Positions 9,091-17,162 of a DNA stretch of 64,000 nucleotides are shown here, one piece after another. The notes under the pieces were generated by a model. It was not told where the DNA came from. It saw nothing but the letters and a program-made list of their open reading frames with translations, and made no database searches. Location: the NCBI GenBank assembly GCA_018064525.1, contig JAGHVB010000033.1, forward strand, positions 37,684 to 101,683, read 5' to 3'. The number at the start of each line of letters is the position of its first letter. Position 1 is the stretch's first letter. Source of the stretch: Candidatus Treponema merdequi. GTDB lineage: Bacteria > Spirochaetota > Spirochaetia > Treponematales > Treponemataceae. Both the position numbers and the translations under genes were made by a program.

Positions 9091-10584
9091 TTATTTCTGA
9101 ACAAGCTTAAAACGCATCACGTTCCATGAAACAGGTTTTAATGGAATGTGATAAACCGCGTCATCTGACTGAATGAGCTGTGCACTCTGCGGTTTTACGG
9201 CATCCGGTTTTTCAAGGGAATTCTTTGCGTTCAAATCTGTACCGGTAAGTTCTGTTCTGTAGAACATTTCTGATTTTTCAAACGAGCGTAAATCAATTTC
9301 TGTTTCAGAAATTTCTGTTTTGCTTGTATTCAATGCAAAAACTGTCAGTTCACTTTCATCTTCTGAAAGAATTGCTGCAAAAATAACTGCCGGAACATCG
9401 CCATACTTTGTAATTTTATTTTCTGTCCTGCAGACCGGAGTTAAAGAAGTTCCACGGCCATAAAGACTCATATCCTGATAAGGATAGTAAATTGTCTGCT
9501 TGAAAGAACCTTTTCCAGGTTCTGTAAAAATCGGAGCAATTACATTTACAAGCTGTGCAAGGCAGCTGACTTTTACGCGGTCAACATGACGCAGAAGTGT
9601 AATACACATTCCGCCGAATGCAAGAGCATCAAGAAGACTGTACTGGTCTTCAAGAAGACGCGGAGCTTTGTGCCATGGATGAGGTTTCTGATTCTGCTGG
9701 TACCAGATGTTCCATTCATCAAAAGAAAGCATCATTGTTTTTTTACTTCGCTTTACGGCTTTGACATAATCACATGTAGCGGCTGCTGTCTTAATAAAAT
9801 TATCCATGTCTGCAAAACTTGCTAAAAAGTCATCATCATTGTTGAAGTTTTCAAAATAGCGGTGAATTGAAATATAATCTGCATAATCGTAAGTATGTTC
9901 AAGAACAGTTCTGTCCCATGAAGGATATGTAGGCATCTCGCTCGAAGCAGAACCGCAGACAACACATTTGATTGAATCGTCTGTCCATTTTAAAAGTTTG
10001 ATTGTTTCGAGAGCTTTTTTTCCGTATTCGTCTGCATCAAGATGACAGATCTGCCACGGGCCGTCCATTTCGTTTCCAATGCACCATGTCTTGATGTTAT
10101 ATGGTTTTTCATGTCCGTTTGCACGGCGTAAATCTGACCAGTAAGTTCCTTTTTCGAAATTTGTATATTCGATTAAATCGGCAGCATCCTGTGGAGTTCC
10201 TGTTCCCATGTTGACAGCTCCAAGAATTTCAGTTCCGGTTTTCTGAGTCCAGTCGTAAAATTCATCGATTCCGATTTCGTTTGTTTCAATTGTGTGCCAT
10301 GCACGGTCAAGTCTTGTCGGGCGTTTGTCGCGGGGACCTATTGCATCTTTCCAGTTGTAGCCTGACAGAAAATTTCCGCCCGGATATCTGATGAGTTTTA
10401 CGCGAAGGTCTTTTACAAGCTGAATTACATCTTTTCGGAATCCCTGCTCATCACTTTGTGGATGTCCTGGCTCGTAAATTCCATTATAAACTGCGCGGCC
10501 AAGCTGTTCGATAAAAGAGCTGAATAAAGTGTCTTCAACTTTTCCGATTTCAAATTCTTTAACGATAGAAACTTTTGTTTTCAT
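9091..10584 (-). CDS. abfA: Alpha-L-arabinofuranosidase, GH51
   Basis: Releases terminal alpha-L-arabinofuranosyl units from arabinan or arabinoxylan oligosaccharides. 497 residues, normal for GH51. The retaining-glycosidase pair is visible: acid/base Glu in CIGNEMDGP (about 172) and nucleophile Glu in SFDEWNIWY (about 293). RYPGGNFLSGYNW (about 67) is the usual GH51 substrate-binding strand. A C-terminal beta-sandwich follows the TIM barrel. No signal peptide is present, so it is a cytoplasmic enzyme acting on imported oligosaccharides. It is separated from the permease gene upstream by a terminator, so it is probably its own transcription unit. This indicates plant-fibre utilisation, consistent with a gut or rumen lifestyle. 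Confidence 0.95.
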   Translation of the reverse strand: MKTKVSIVKEFEIGKVEDTLFSSFIEQLGRAVYNGIYEPGHPQSDEQGFRKDVIQLVKDLRVKLIRYPGGNFLSGYNWKDAIGPRDKRPTRLDRAWHTIETNEIGIDEFYDWTQKTGTEILGAVNMGTGTPQDAADLIEYTNFEKGTYWSDLRRANGHEKPYNIKTWCIGNEMDGPWQICHLDADEYGKKALETIKLLKWTDDSIKCVVCGSASSEMPTYPSWDRTVLEHTYDYADYISIHRYFENFNNDDDFLASFADMDNFIKTAAATCDYVKAVKRSKKTMMLSFDEWNIWYQQNQKPHPWHKAPRLLEDQYSLLDALAFGGMCITLLRHVDRVKVSCLAQLVNVIAPIFTEPGKGSFKQTIYYPYQDMSLYGRGTSLTPVCRTENKITKYGDVPAVIFAAILSEDESELTVFALNTSKTEISETEIDLRSFEKSEMFYRTELTGTDLNAKNSLEKPDAVKPQSAQLIQSDDAVYHIPLKPVSWNVMRFKLVQK

Positions 10585-10595
10585 AATTTACCACA

Positions 10596-10628
10596 TAAAA
10601 AAAGCTTTCAGCATTGAAAACTGAAAGC
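10596..10628 (-). terminator. Rho-independent terminator after the permease gene
   Basis: GCTTTCAG (10604-10611) pairs with CTGAAAGC (10621-10628). On the minus strand the stem is followed by seven or more T residues. It separates the long redox/permease transcript from the arabinofuranosidase gene. Confidence 0.85.
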
Positions 10629-10638
10629 CTTCGATTTT

Positions 10639-12021
10639 TTAAACAATTCCAGTTAACAGATATAGAATAACACACAAATACGGAACTGCAAACTTTAAAA
10701 GCATAATCATCAACAAATCAAAATAGCTTTCTTTATGCGAAAGTCCGCAGATTGCAAACATTGTTACGAGAGCACCGCACTGTGGAGCAGGATCGATTCC
10801 GGCACCGGCAAGTGTAATTATTCTGTGGAATGCATCAAGAGAAATTCCGTTTGCGATTGCCATGTTCTTCCAGAGTTCGCCGAATTTTGAAAGGGCGATT
10901 GTGATTCCACTTGATGCAGAGCCTGTGATTCCGCCTGTGATGTTTGTCGTTAAAACTGCTGACCAGAGCGGGTTTCCGTTTGATGACAATTTCATGAGTG
11001 CATCTTCGATTACTGCAAAACCGATTACGCTTGTTACTACGCATCCGAAAGCAAAACCTGATGCAACATTGAAGACTGCAGTTCCTGAAGAAATTGCAGA
11101 GCCGTTGATTGTCTTTATGAGTTTTGATTTTTCATTTTTTTCGTGTGCAGTTAAAATATTTTTTCTTCCGATAATGACTGTGATGACTGATGCAGCGATT
11201 GTTGCAATCGAAACAGCCCAGAGTGAAGAAATCTGCCAGCGTTTTGCAAAGTTCCAGCCAAAAGGATTGCTCAAGAAAATGTTCAAAAAGATTACGAGCA
11301 AAAGTGGAATTAACGAAAGACGCCAGTCAGGTAAGAGAGCTGCGTCTGGTTCGAGGTTTCCTTCGTTCGGATGATTTCCGTAGCCCTCACCTTTTGCGTT
11401 TAATAATTTTGTTCTGTAGCCGACCCAGAGAAGACCGATTGCGATGAAACAAGCTGTTGCAAAAAGTCCGAGTCCGATTCCAGACCATGTTGAAGTTCCG
11501 AAATATTCTGTCGGAATGATGTTCTGTGTCTGTGGAGTTCCAGGAAGAGCAACCATTGCAAAAGTAAAAATGCCGACCCAGAGGGCAGCAGGTAAAAGTC
11601 TTTTTGGAATTCCAGCTTTTCTGAAAAGAACCGCACCAAACGGATACATTACAAATGCAACAACAAATACACTGAGGCCGCCGTATGTCAAAATTCCACA
11701 GCCGATAATTACTGCAAGAACTGCACGCTTTGCACCGAGCACATCAGAAATTTTATTTGCAATCGAAGCTGCAAGTCCGCCTTCTTCCATAAGTTTTGCA
11801 AAAATTGCACCGAACAAAAAGACAGGAAAAAACTTTCCGATATATTCTGCAGCCTTGATAAAGTAAACGCTTCCCAAAACATCAAGAATCGGTTTACCGC
11901 ATCCGACTGCAGCAACAACTGCCATTACAGGTGCAATCAAAATAATCGACACACCGCGATAAGCAAGATACATAAGTCCAGCGATTGCTACAAAAATAAA
12001 AATTGTACTTAAGATATTCAT
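10639..12021 (-). CDS. GntP-family permease, organic-acid/H+ symporter
   Basis: A 460-residue integral membrane protein with about 12 hydrophobic segments. GntP-like features include the early GKFFPVFLFGAIF segment, LTYGGLSVFVVAFVMYPF (about 115) and a Gly/Ala/Thr-rich re-entrant region ITGSASSGITIALS (about 365). Family members carry gluconate, D-glycerate or related acids in symport with protons. Here it starts 18 bp after the fumarate-reductase flavoprotein gene and has no promoter of its own visible, so it is probably the last gene of that operon. This context suggests a C4-dicarboxylate or related acid as substrate, but that is inference only; no sugar-acid genes are nearby. Confidence 0.82.
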   Translation of the reverse strand: MNILSTIFIFVAIAGLMYLAYRGVSIILIAPVMAVVAAVGCGKPILDVLGSVYFIKAAEYIGKFFPVFLFGAIFAKLMEEGGLAASIANKISDVLGAKRAVLAVIIGCGILTYGGLSVFVVAFVMYPFGAVLFRKAGIPKRLLPAALWVGIFTFAMVALPGTPQTQNIIPTEYFGTSTWSGIGLGLFATACFIAIGLLWVGYRTKLLNAKGEGYGNHPNEGNLEPDAALLPDWRLSLIPLLLVIFLNIFLSNPFGWNFAKRWQISSLWAVSIATIAASVITVIIGRKNILTAHEKNEKSKLIKTINGSAISSGTAVFNVASGFAFGCVVTSVIGFAVIEDALMKLSSNGNPLWSAVLTTNITGGITGSASSGITIALSKFGELWKNMAIANGISLDAFHRIITLAGAGIDPAPQCGALVTMFAICGLSHKESYFDLLMIMLLKFAVPYLCVILYLLTGIV

Positions 12022-12039
12022 ATTAAACCTTCAATAAAA

Positions 12040-13662
12040 TTAATTCTTCTTTTCAAACACTGGGTTTCCGTGAGTGTATGTCGGGAGAACTTTTGGCGAA
12101 ACCAAATCTGTTTTGATTCCGGCCTTTTCTCTTTCGTTTTCAAAATCTTTTACAAAGTCGAGAGTAATTTCTTTTGCAAGTTCTGTTGTTTTGCAGATCT
12201 TTGCAGCTTCGATTCCGGCAACGCGACCGAATACTACGACATCAAGAAGTGAGTTTCCCATCAAACGGTTAGTTCCATGAACGCCGCCTGTTGCTTCTCC
12301 TGCAACAAGAAGATTACCTACACCTGAATGACAATTGCGGTCGATTTCAATTCCACCGTTCTGATAATGCAATGTCGGATAAACCAAAATCGGTTCTTTT
12401 GTAATGTCGATTCCGTATTTGATGAACATGTTGTACATCGCTGGAATACGTTTTAAAATTGTTCCTTCTCCGTGAATTTTTTCAATCATCGGAGTGTCGA
12501 GCCAGACTGCGTCACAGATTTCTGTTTTGATTCCGTTTCCGTTTCTGCATTCGCGGATGATTCCAGATGCGTTAACGTCGCGTGTTTCAAGCGGATGAAT
12601 GTAAACTTCACCTTTTGCGTTTACAAGTTTTGCTCCGAGCGAGCGGACTTTTTCTGTAACGAGCTTTCCGAGAATCTGTGAAGGATAAGCAGCGCCAGTC
12701 GGATGATACTGAAGTGAATCCTGGTACATAAGTTTTGCGCCTGCTCTGTAAGCCATCACAAGTCCGTCGGCTGTTGCACCATAATGGTTCGATGTCGGAA
12801 ATCCCTGATAGTGCATGCGGCCTGCTCCGCCTGTTGCAAGAATTACAACTTTTGCTTTTGCGATCATGATTTCGTTTGTTTCGATATTCATGAGAACAGC
12901 ACCAGCTGCATTTCCTTTTTTATCTTTTATGATTTCAATTGCAGCAGTAAAGTCTACGACTATAATGGAATTTTTACGATTGAATGTTTCATCACGGAGT
13001 GTACGCATGATTTCGGCACCTGAATAGTCTTTGCATGCGTGCATTCGTTTACGGCTTGTTCCGCCACCATGAGTTGTTACCATTGTTCCGTCTGCTTCTT
13101 TGTCAAACTCAACGCCGAGTTCATTGAGCCATTTGATTGCAGAAGGCGCATTGTTTGTAAGTGTATAAACGAGTTCCGGTTTTCCGTCAAAGTGTCCGCC
13201 GCCGAATGCATCAAGGTAATGCTGCGCCGGGCTGTCATTAGGTTTGTCAGCTGCCTGAATTCCACCTTCTGCCATCATTGTGTTTGCGTCGCCTACTCTG
13301 AGTTTTGTAACGAGCAAAACTTTTGCACCTGCATTGCTTGCTTCGATTGCAGCAGAACATCCGGCACCGCCTCCACCAATTACGAGAACATCAGTTTCAT
13401 AATTTATTTTTGAAAGGTCAATCTGATCTGGCTCGAGACGAGGTTTTGCTTCAAGCATGTCGACAAGTTCGAGCGGCGCTTTCTGTCCTTTGTTCGGACC
13501 GATTTTAATTTCTTTAAACTGTTCTTTGATTCTGTCAGGATGGAATTTCAAAAGAAGTTCATCTTTTTCTTCTGCAGTAAGACGAGCTGGTTCATATTTC
13601 ATGTTGCGTTCGCGGTTTGCTTCTACAACTTTTGCTTCTTCGTCTAAATAATTTCCGTACAT
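12040..13662 (-). CDS. Fumarate reductase/succinate dehydrogenase-type flavoprotein subunit
   Basis: Likely reduces fumarate to succinate on FAD. The FAD Rossmann motif VLVIGGGGAGCSAA is near residue 90 after an unusual 85-residue N-terminal extension. The substrate-domain strand MMAEGGIQAA, the arginine/histidine loop HGGGTSRKRMHA and the C-terminal LHYQNGGI and GGVHGTNRLMGNSLLD motifs are the family hallmarks. The usual C-terminal helical domain is short: the protein ends about 50 residues after VVVFGRVAG. The start is set to the ATG at 13662 with AAGGAG 6 bp upstream; the longer frame begins at a GTG inside a hairpin. It is paired with the FeS subunit at 13823, and no membrane anchor gene is present. 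L-aspartate oxidase was considered, but the FeS partner argues for fumarate reductase. Confidence 0.87.
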   Translation of the reverse strand: MYGNYLDEEAKVVEANRERNMKYEPARLTAEEKDELLLKFHPDRIKEQFKEIKIGPNKGQKAPLELVDMLEAKPRLEPDQIDLSKINYETDVLVIGGGGAGCSAAIEASNAGAKVLLVTKLRVGDANTMMAEGGIQAADKPNDSPAQHYLDAFGGGHFDGKPELVYTLTNNAPSAIKWLNELGVEFDKEADGTMVTTHGGGTSRKRMHACKDYSGAEIMRTLRDETFNRKNSIIVVDFTAAIEIIKDKKGNAAGAVLMNIETNEIMIAKAKVVILATGGAGRMHYQGFPTSNHYGATADGLVMAYRAGAKLMYQDSLQYHPTGAAYPSQILGKLVTEKVRSLGAKLVNAKGEVYIHPLETRDVNASGIIRECRNGNGIKTEICDAVWLDTPMIEKIHGEGTILKRIPAMYNMFIKYGIDITKEPILVYPTLHYQNGGIEIDRNCHSGVGNLLVAGEATGGVHGTNRLMGNSLLDVVVFGRVAGIEAAKICKTTELAKEITLDFVKDFENEREKAGIKTDLVSPKVLPTYTHGNPVFEKKN

Positions 13663-13673
13663 ACTTTTTCTCC

Positions 13674-13811
13674 TTAGGGGCACGCCCCTAAAACCCTGTT
13701 CTTGGGGGAGGACAACCCCTCTACTCAGAAGCGGGGGTTTTCCTCCCCCAAACCCCTTTCTTTCCCCAGCACTGTTTAAGGCTCCGCCTTAAAAATCCGT
13801 AAGTTAAACAG
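13674..13811. repeat. GC-rich array of nested palindromes ahead of the flavoprotein gene
   Basis: Three hairpins lie in 138 bp. The first is TTAGGGGC (13674-13681)/GCCCCTAA (13684-13691), which abuts the Shine-Dalgarno of the flavoprotein gene. The second is an 18-bp inverted repeat at 13702-13719/13734-13751 with one mismatch. The third is TTTAAGGC (13775-13782)/GCCTTAAA (13786-13793), nested within CTGTTTAA/TTAAACAG. The GC content is far above the surroundings. It looks like an inserted REP-type element that could also act on mRNA stability between the two subunit genes. Confidence 0.7.
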
Positions 13812-13822
13812 GTAGATCTTTT

Positions 13823-14512
13823 TTATTTTTCAATTTCTCTATTGTTATACATATCTTTGATTTTATCCAAATCATTCAATGACATTTCCATCATCTTTAC
13901 GATGTCTGCTTCGCATTTTCCATCTTCAATTTCTTTAACGCGGTCCATAAGATGCTGAGCAAGCGGCTGAATATATTTTCCGTTCAAACGGCGTGCAAGT
14001 TCTGCAACCTGCGGATGAGAAATACCAGCAGGACATCTTGAAGAACAGCAGCCGCACATAACGCAGTCAAAAGAAAGTTCTGCACACTTTGCAAAGTCGC
14101 CACGCTGAGCCATTGCGATGTACTGCATTGTCTTTAATCCCTGAGGGCAGGCGCGTGTACATGCATTGCATCCGACGCACGAATAAATCTCAGGATAAAG
14201 CTGCATCATAACAGACTGTTCCGGTTTTATTTTTTCAATATCATAAATCTGTTTTACAAGCGGAAAGAATGGAAGTGTTGCGATGAACATTCCCTCTTCA
14301 ACTTTCTTCGAACACGCAAGACAAGTCATAAGCTGATTCTGTCCTTCGATTCGATAAATCGTAGCACATGCACCACAAAATCCGTTTCTGCATCCGCATC
14401 CGCGCTTAAGCTGATATCCCGCATATTCCATCGCATTCATAATCGTCAGCTCCGACGGAACCATATATTTCTTTCCAAAAAGATAAATCGCAACCATAGT
14501 TTTTTCTGGCAT
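13823..14512 (-). CDS. Fumarate reductase iron-sulfur subunit (SdhB/TfrB-type)
   Basis: A 229-residue electron-transfer subunit. The N-terminal plant-ferredoxin domain binds [2Fe-2S] through CGCRNGFCGAC (about 38) and a later MTC. Two cysteine clusters, CVGCNACTRACP (about 112) and CVMCGCCSSRCP (about 147), fit two cubane clusters rather than the 4Fe-4S/3Fe-4S pair of respiratory SdhB. The C-terminal CCG domain found in methanogen TfrB is absent; that function could be provided in trans by the HdrB encoded upstream. It starts with good spacing to AAGGAG. It is separated from the flavoprotein gene by the palindromic array and from flxA by the GxxExxY element. Soluble, because no anchor gene exists. 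Confidence 0.87.
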   Translation of the reverse strand: MPEKTMVAIYLFGKKYMVPSELTIMNAMEYAGYQLKRGCGCRNGFCGACATIYRIEGQNQLMTCLACSKKVEEGMFIATLPFFPLVKQIYDIEKIKPEQSVMMQLYPEIYSCVGCNACTRACPQGLKTMQYIAMAQRGDFAKCAELSFDCVMCGCCSSRCPAGISHPQVAELARRLNGKYIQPLAQHLMDRVKEIEDGKCEADIVKMMEMSLNDLDKIKDMYNNREIEK

Positions 14513-14552
14513 TGTAATCTCCTTTCAATTTTATTTGTCACAAGTTTTTTTT

Positions 14553-14696
14553 GCCACACGGATTAGTCCGCTACGCTGGTCGGGCTACGCCCTCCCCCTA
14601 AAGATTTAAACCACTTCTATTAATTTAAATTGAAGTGACTATGGGTTTGGGTGGCGACGTAGTCGCCACAGCGTTAGCGTACTCATCCGTGTGGCC
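14553..14696 (+). repeat. 144-bp palindromic repeat, copy 1
   Basis: Identical to 15103-15246 except at two C/T positions, at an exact 550-bp offset. Its ends form imperfect terminal inverted repeats of about 27 bp beginning GCCACACGGAT, with a T-run just outside the left end. The inside contains GTGGCGACGTAGTCGCCAC, a perfect palindrome. It ends 7 bp from the GxxExxY stop codon. MITE- or REP-like. Confidence 0.92.
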
Positions 14697-14703
14697 ACAT
14701 TAT

Positions 14704-15084
14704 TTACACATCCTCAAATTTAGAAATTCTTTCCCATTTCAAAGTACTTACTCCAAAATTAAACAATAACCCAACTTGATTATGTGTTGCTGATAGATAA
14801 TTTAACACTTGAGCCTTATGCTCTTTTACTAAATTATTTACAGCTTTTAATTCCACAACAATTTTATCATAACAAAGAAAATCAACTATATATTCTTTAT
14901 CAAGTTTTTGTCCTTTATAAAAAATATTAAGTTTCTTTTCTCGTTCATAAGGAATTTTTTGTAATTGGAATTCTTTTTCCAAGGCTTCCTGGTAAACTGG
15001 TTCCAAAAAACCATTACCTAACTCTTTATGAACTTCTAAGCAAGCATTAATTATTTTTGAAGTTTCTTCTTCAAATAATAACAT
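14704..15084 (-). CDS. GxxExxY-family protein, nuclease-like, inside repeat-flanked element
   Basis: 126 residues. The family signature GNGFLEPVY (about 22-30) is present. A later VDFLCYDKIVVELKAV carries the Asp...Glu-x-Lys spacing of PD-(D/E)XK nucleases, which is the fold I associate with this family; no biochemical role is established to my knowledge. The gene fits tightly between two 144-bp repeats: its AGGAG lies about 10 bp inside the right copy and its stop 7 bp from the left copy, so any promoter is probably in the repeat. The unit interrupts the flxA-fumarate reductase operon on the same strand, allowing read-through. It is probably a mobile or passenger gene rather than part of the redox pathway. 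Confidence 0.85.
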   Translation of the reverse strand: MLLFEEETSKIINACLEVHKELGNGFLEPVYQEALEKEFQLQKIPYEREKKLNIFYKGQKLDKEYIVDFLCYDKIVVELKAVNNLVKEHKAQVLNYLSATHNQVGLLFNFGVSTLKWERISKFEDV

Positions 15085-15102
15085 TCATACTCCTTTTTTT
15101 TT

Positions 15103-15246
15103 GCCACACGGATTAGTCCGCTACGCTGGTCGGGTTACGCCCTCCCCCTAAAGATTTAAACCACTTCTATTAATTTAAATTGAAGTGATTATGGGTTTGG
15201 GTGGCGACGTAGTCGCCACAGCGTTAGCGTACTCATCCGTGTGGCC
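15103..15246 (+). repeat. 144-bp palindromic repeat, copy 2
   Basis: Second copy of the repeat at 14553-14696, with two substitutions (T for C at 15135 and at 15189). A run of nine T residues precedes it. It lies just upstream of the GxxExxY gene, whose ribosome-binding site abuts its left end. It has the same terminal inverted repeats and the same internal palindrome. Confidence 0.92.
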
Positions 15247-15291
15247 TCTATATTTCCTGCAAAAAAATATCTCCCTCTTACCACACCCTCA

Positions 15292-16122
15292 TCAATACTC
15301 CGGTGGTAATTCCCCTAATTCGTCAAAGCTGAAAACAGGGCCGTCCTTGCAGACAAACTTGTCACCGATATTACAGCGCCCGCATTTTCCGATTCCACAT
15401 TTCATGCGCATTTCCATTGTTGTAAAAATCTGTTCTTTCTTGAAGCCGAGCTTGATAAGTGCATCGAGTGAAAGATGAATCAAAACCGGAGGACCGCACA
15501 TGATTACTGTCATCGATGGATCAGGATTTAATTCTGTTACGAAAGGAGGAACAAAACCTACGTGACCGTTCCAGCCTTCTTCTTCGCGGTCGATTGTCAA
15601 ATCAATCGAGCAGTTCGGCTGCTTCATCCAAACGTTTTTCATTTCATCAAGACGAACTAAATCTGCAACAGAGCGGCTTCCGTAGATTACCTGAATCTTT
15701 CCGTAATCACTTCTTTTATCCATCATGTAATTTACAACAGAGTGAACAGGCGCAATTCCGATTCCACCTGCAATTACAAGAATGTCTTTTCCTTTCAATT
15801 TTGTATCAACAGGAAAACCGTTGCCGATAGGACCGCGCACACAGATTTCCTGACCGACTTCTGCAGCATGGAGCCACTCAGTTACACAGCCGCATCTCTT
15901 GATTGAAAATTCCATATAATCTTTTTCTGTCGGACTTGATGTAATCGAAATCATCGACTCACCGACACCAGGAACAATAAGCATCGCGCACTGACCGGGA
16001 ATATGTTCAAATAATTTTTTTCCGTCGAGGCCGACAACACGAAAAGTTTTTACATCAGGAGTTTCTTCTTTGATGTCAATAATTTTTCCTACGTAAGGAA
16101 TAAAGCTTTCTGTGTTTTCCAT
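15292..16122 (-). CDS. flxA: FAD/NAD-binding oxidoreductase subunit FlxA
   Basis: Predicted NAD(H) entry module of the Flx-Hdr complex, in the ferredoxin-reductase fold. The FAD domain has ISITSSPTE (about 60). The NAD domain has VIAGGIGIAPVHS (about 115) and a MCGPP motif (about 213). The C terminus has four cysteines in CGIGKCGRCNIGDKFVC for a [2Fe-2S] cluster, as in dihydroorotate-dehydrogenase electron-transfer and AsrB-type subunits. The codon at 16128 is TTG; the ATG at 16122 follows GAGG and is preferred. It starts immediately after the flxB stop. The family is firm; the name rests on the seven-gene neighbourhood. Confidence 0.85.
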   Translation of the reverse strand: MENTESFIPYVGKIIDIKEETPDVKTFRVVGLDGKKLFEHIPGQCAMLIVPGVGESMISITSSPTEKDYMEFSIKRCGCVTEWLHAAEVGQEICVRGPIGNGFPVDTKLKGKDILVIAGGIGIAPVHSVVNYMMDKRSDYGKIQVIYGSRSVADLVRLDEMKNVWMKQPNCSIDLTIDREEEGWNGHVGFVPPFVTELNPDPSMTVIMCGPPVLIHLSLDALIKLGFKKEQIFTTMEMRMKCGIGKCGRCNIGDKFVCKDGPVFSFDELGELPPEY

Positions 16123-16124
16123 AA

Positions 16125-17162
16125 TCAAAATTCCTCATTGAGCATTTTTATAACTTTTACAATGTTCATATTTACAGGACAGCTTTCAAGACAGCGTCCG
16201 CATCCGACACATGCAAAAACATTTTCTTTTGCCATCGGATAATATTTAAGCTTATGCATAAAACGCTGTCTGCTTCTTTCTTTCTGCGTAGTTCTTGGAT
16301 TTGCCGCAGCCATCTGAGTAAAATCAGAATACATGCAGCTGTCGTAGCATCTGACCTGTTCAATTTTTTTTCCGTTGTCATAATCGCGCACATCAAAACA
16401 CATGCATGTCGGACAGACATAAGTACATGTTCCGCAGCCGAGACATGGCTCTGCAATTTTATCCCAAGCTTTTGCATTGAACATTTCGAGCATCGGAAGC
16501 TTTTTGATTTTTTCAAGATCAAGAGATGCAAATGGAACTTCAGAAATTTTGTTTCTGATATCTTTCTGTACCTCTTTTATTTTTTCTTCTGTGGAATTTT
16601 CAAAAACCGTTTTTACGCTTTCTAAAAACTTTTTTCCCTTTTCTGTTTTTGCATCAAAGAAAAATTTACCGTCACAGTTCCATGAAAAAACATCTCCTGC
16701 ATTTTCAGAAGTTTCAAGGCTCGGATCAATTCCATAAACAGAACAGAAACAAGTTCTTTCCGGATTATTGCATGCAAGAGTGATGACTGTTCCGTGGTCG
16801 CGGCGATTTTTGTAATATGTATCAACAGGAGTCTGATTTAAGTAAACGCTGTCGATGATGTTGAAAGATGCTGCATCACATGCGCGCACTCCGAATACTA
16901 CAAAATCTTTTACATCTTTTCTCGGATCTTCAATTTTAAAAGACTTTCCTTCTTTGATGTAATTTACAAGATTTTCTGCTTTTGGAAAAAAGAAATCTTT
17001 TGCACTTCTTACAGTTTTAAGACATGACGAAAGTTTTTTTCCGCTTTCGTATTTTTCAAAATTGGTTTTTCCGCTTGAATTTTCTACAGGAATGTAAACT
17101 TCCTGAAGTTCAGAAGCTTTTTCAAAAAATAAATTTATTTTATCTTCGCTAATTGAATACAT
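16125..17162 (-). CDS. flxB: Iron-sulfur electron-transfer subunit FlxB (AsrA-like)
   Basis: About 345 residues. The N-terminal two thirds resemble the AsrA/hydrogenase-beta type domain, with a conserved-looking VFGVRACDAASF segment (about 92). The C terminus carries two ferredoxin motifs: CLGCGTCTYVCP (about 242) and CVGCGRCLESCP (about 318). Between them is CMCFDVRDYD, as in the AsrA family. It should pass electrons between FlxA and the Hdr part. The frame can begin at GTG 17165, but the ATG at 17162 overlaps the flxC stop by one base, typical of translational coupling. Nothing appears broken. Confidence 0.83.
   Translation of the reverse strand: MYSISEDKINLFFEKASELQEVYIPVENSSGKTNFEKYESGKKLSSCLKTVRSAKDFFFPKAENLVNYIKEGKSFKIEDPRKDVKDFVVFGVRACDAASFNIIDSVYLNQTPVDTYYKNRRDHGTVITLACNNPERTCFCSVYGIDPSLETSENAGDVFSWNCDGKFFFDAKTEKGKKFLESVKTVFENSTEEKIKEVQKDIRNKISEVPFASLDLEKIKKLPMLEMFNAKAWDKIAEPCLGCGTCTYVCPTCMCFDVRDYDNGKKIEQVRCYDSCMYSDFTQMAAANPRTTQKERSRQRFMHKLKYYPMAKENVFACVGCGRCLESCPVNMNIVKVIKMLNEEF

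Noticed and set aside
13662..13683. Longer flavoprotein start at a GTG at 13683
   Set aside because: That codon lies inside a hairpin, and AAGGAG stands at good spacing only for the ATG at 13662.
16172..16625. Overlapping open frames on both strands within flxB
   Set aside because: They follow from the codon bias of a Cys/Lys-rich gene; none has a ribosome site or a recognisable motif.
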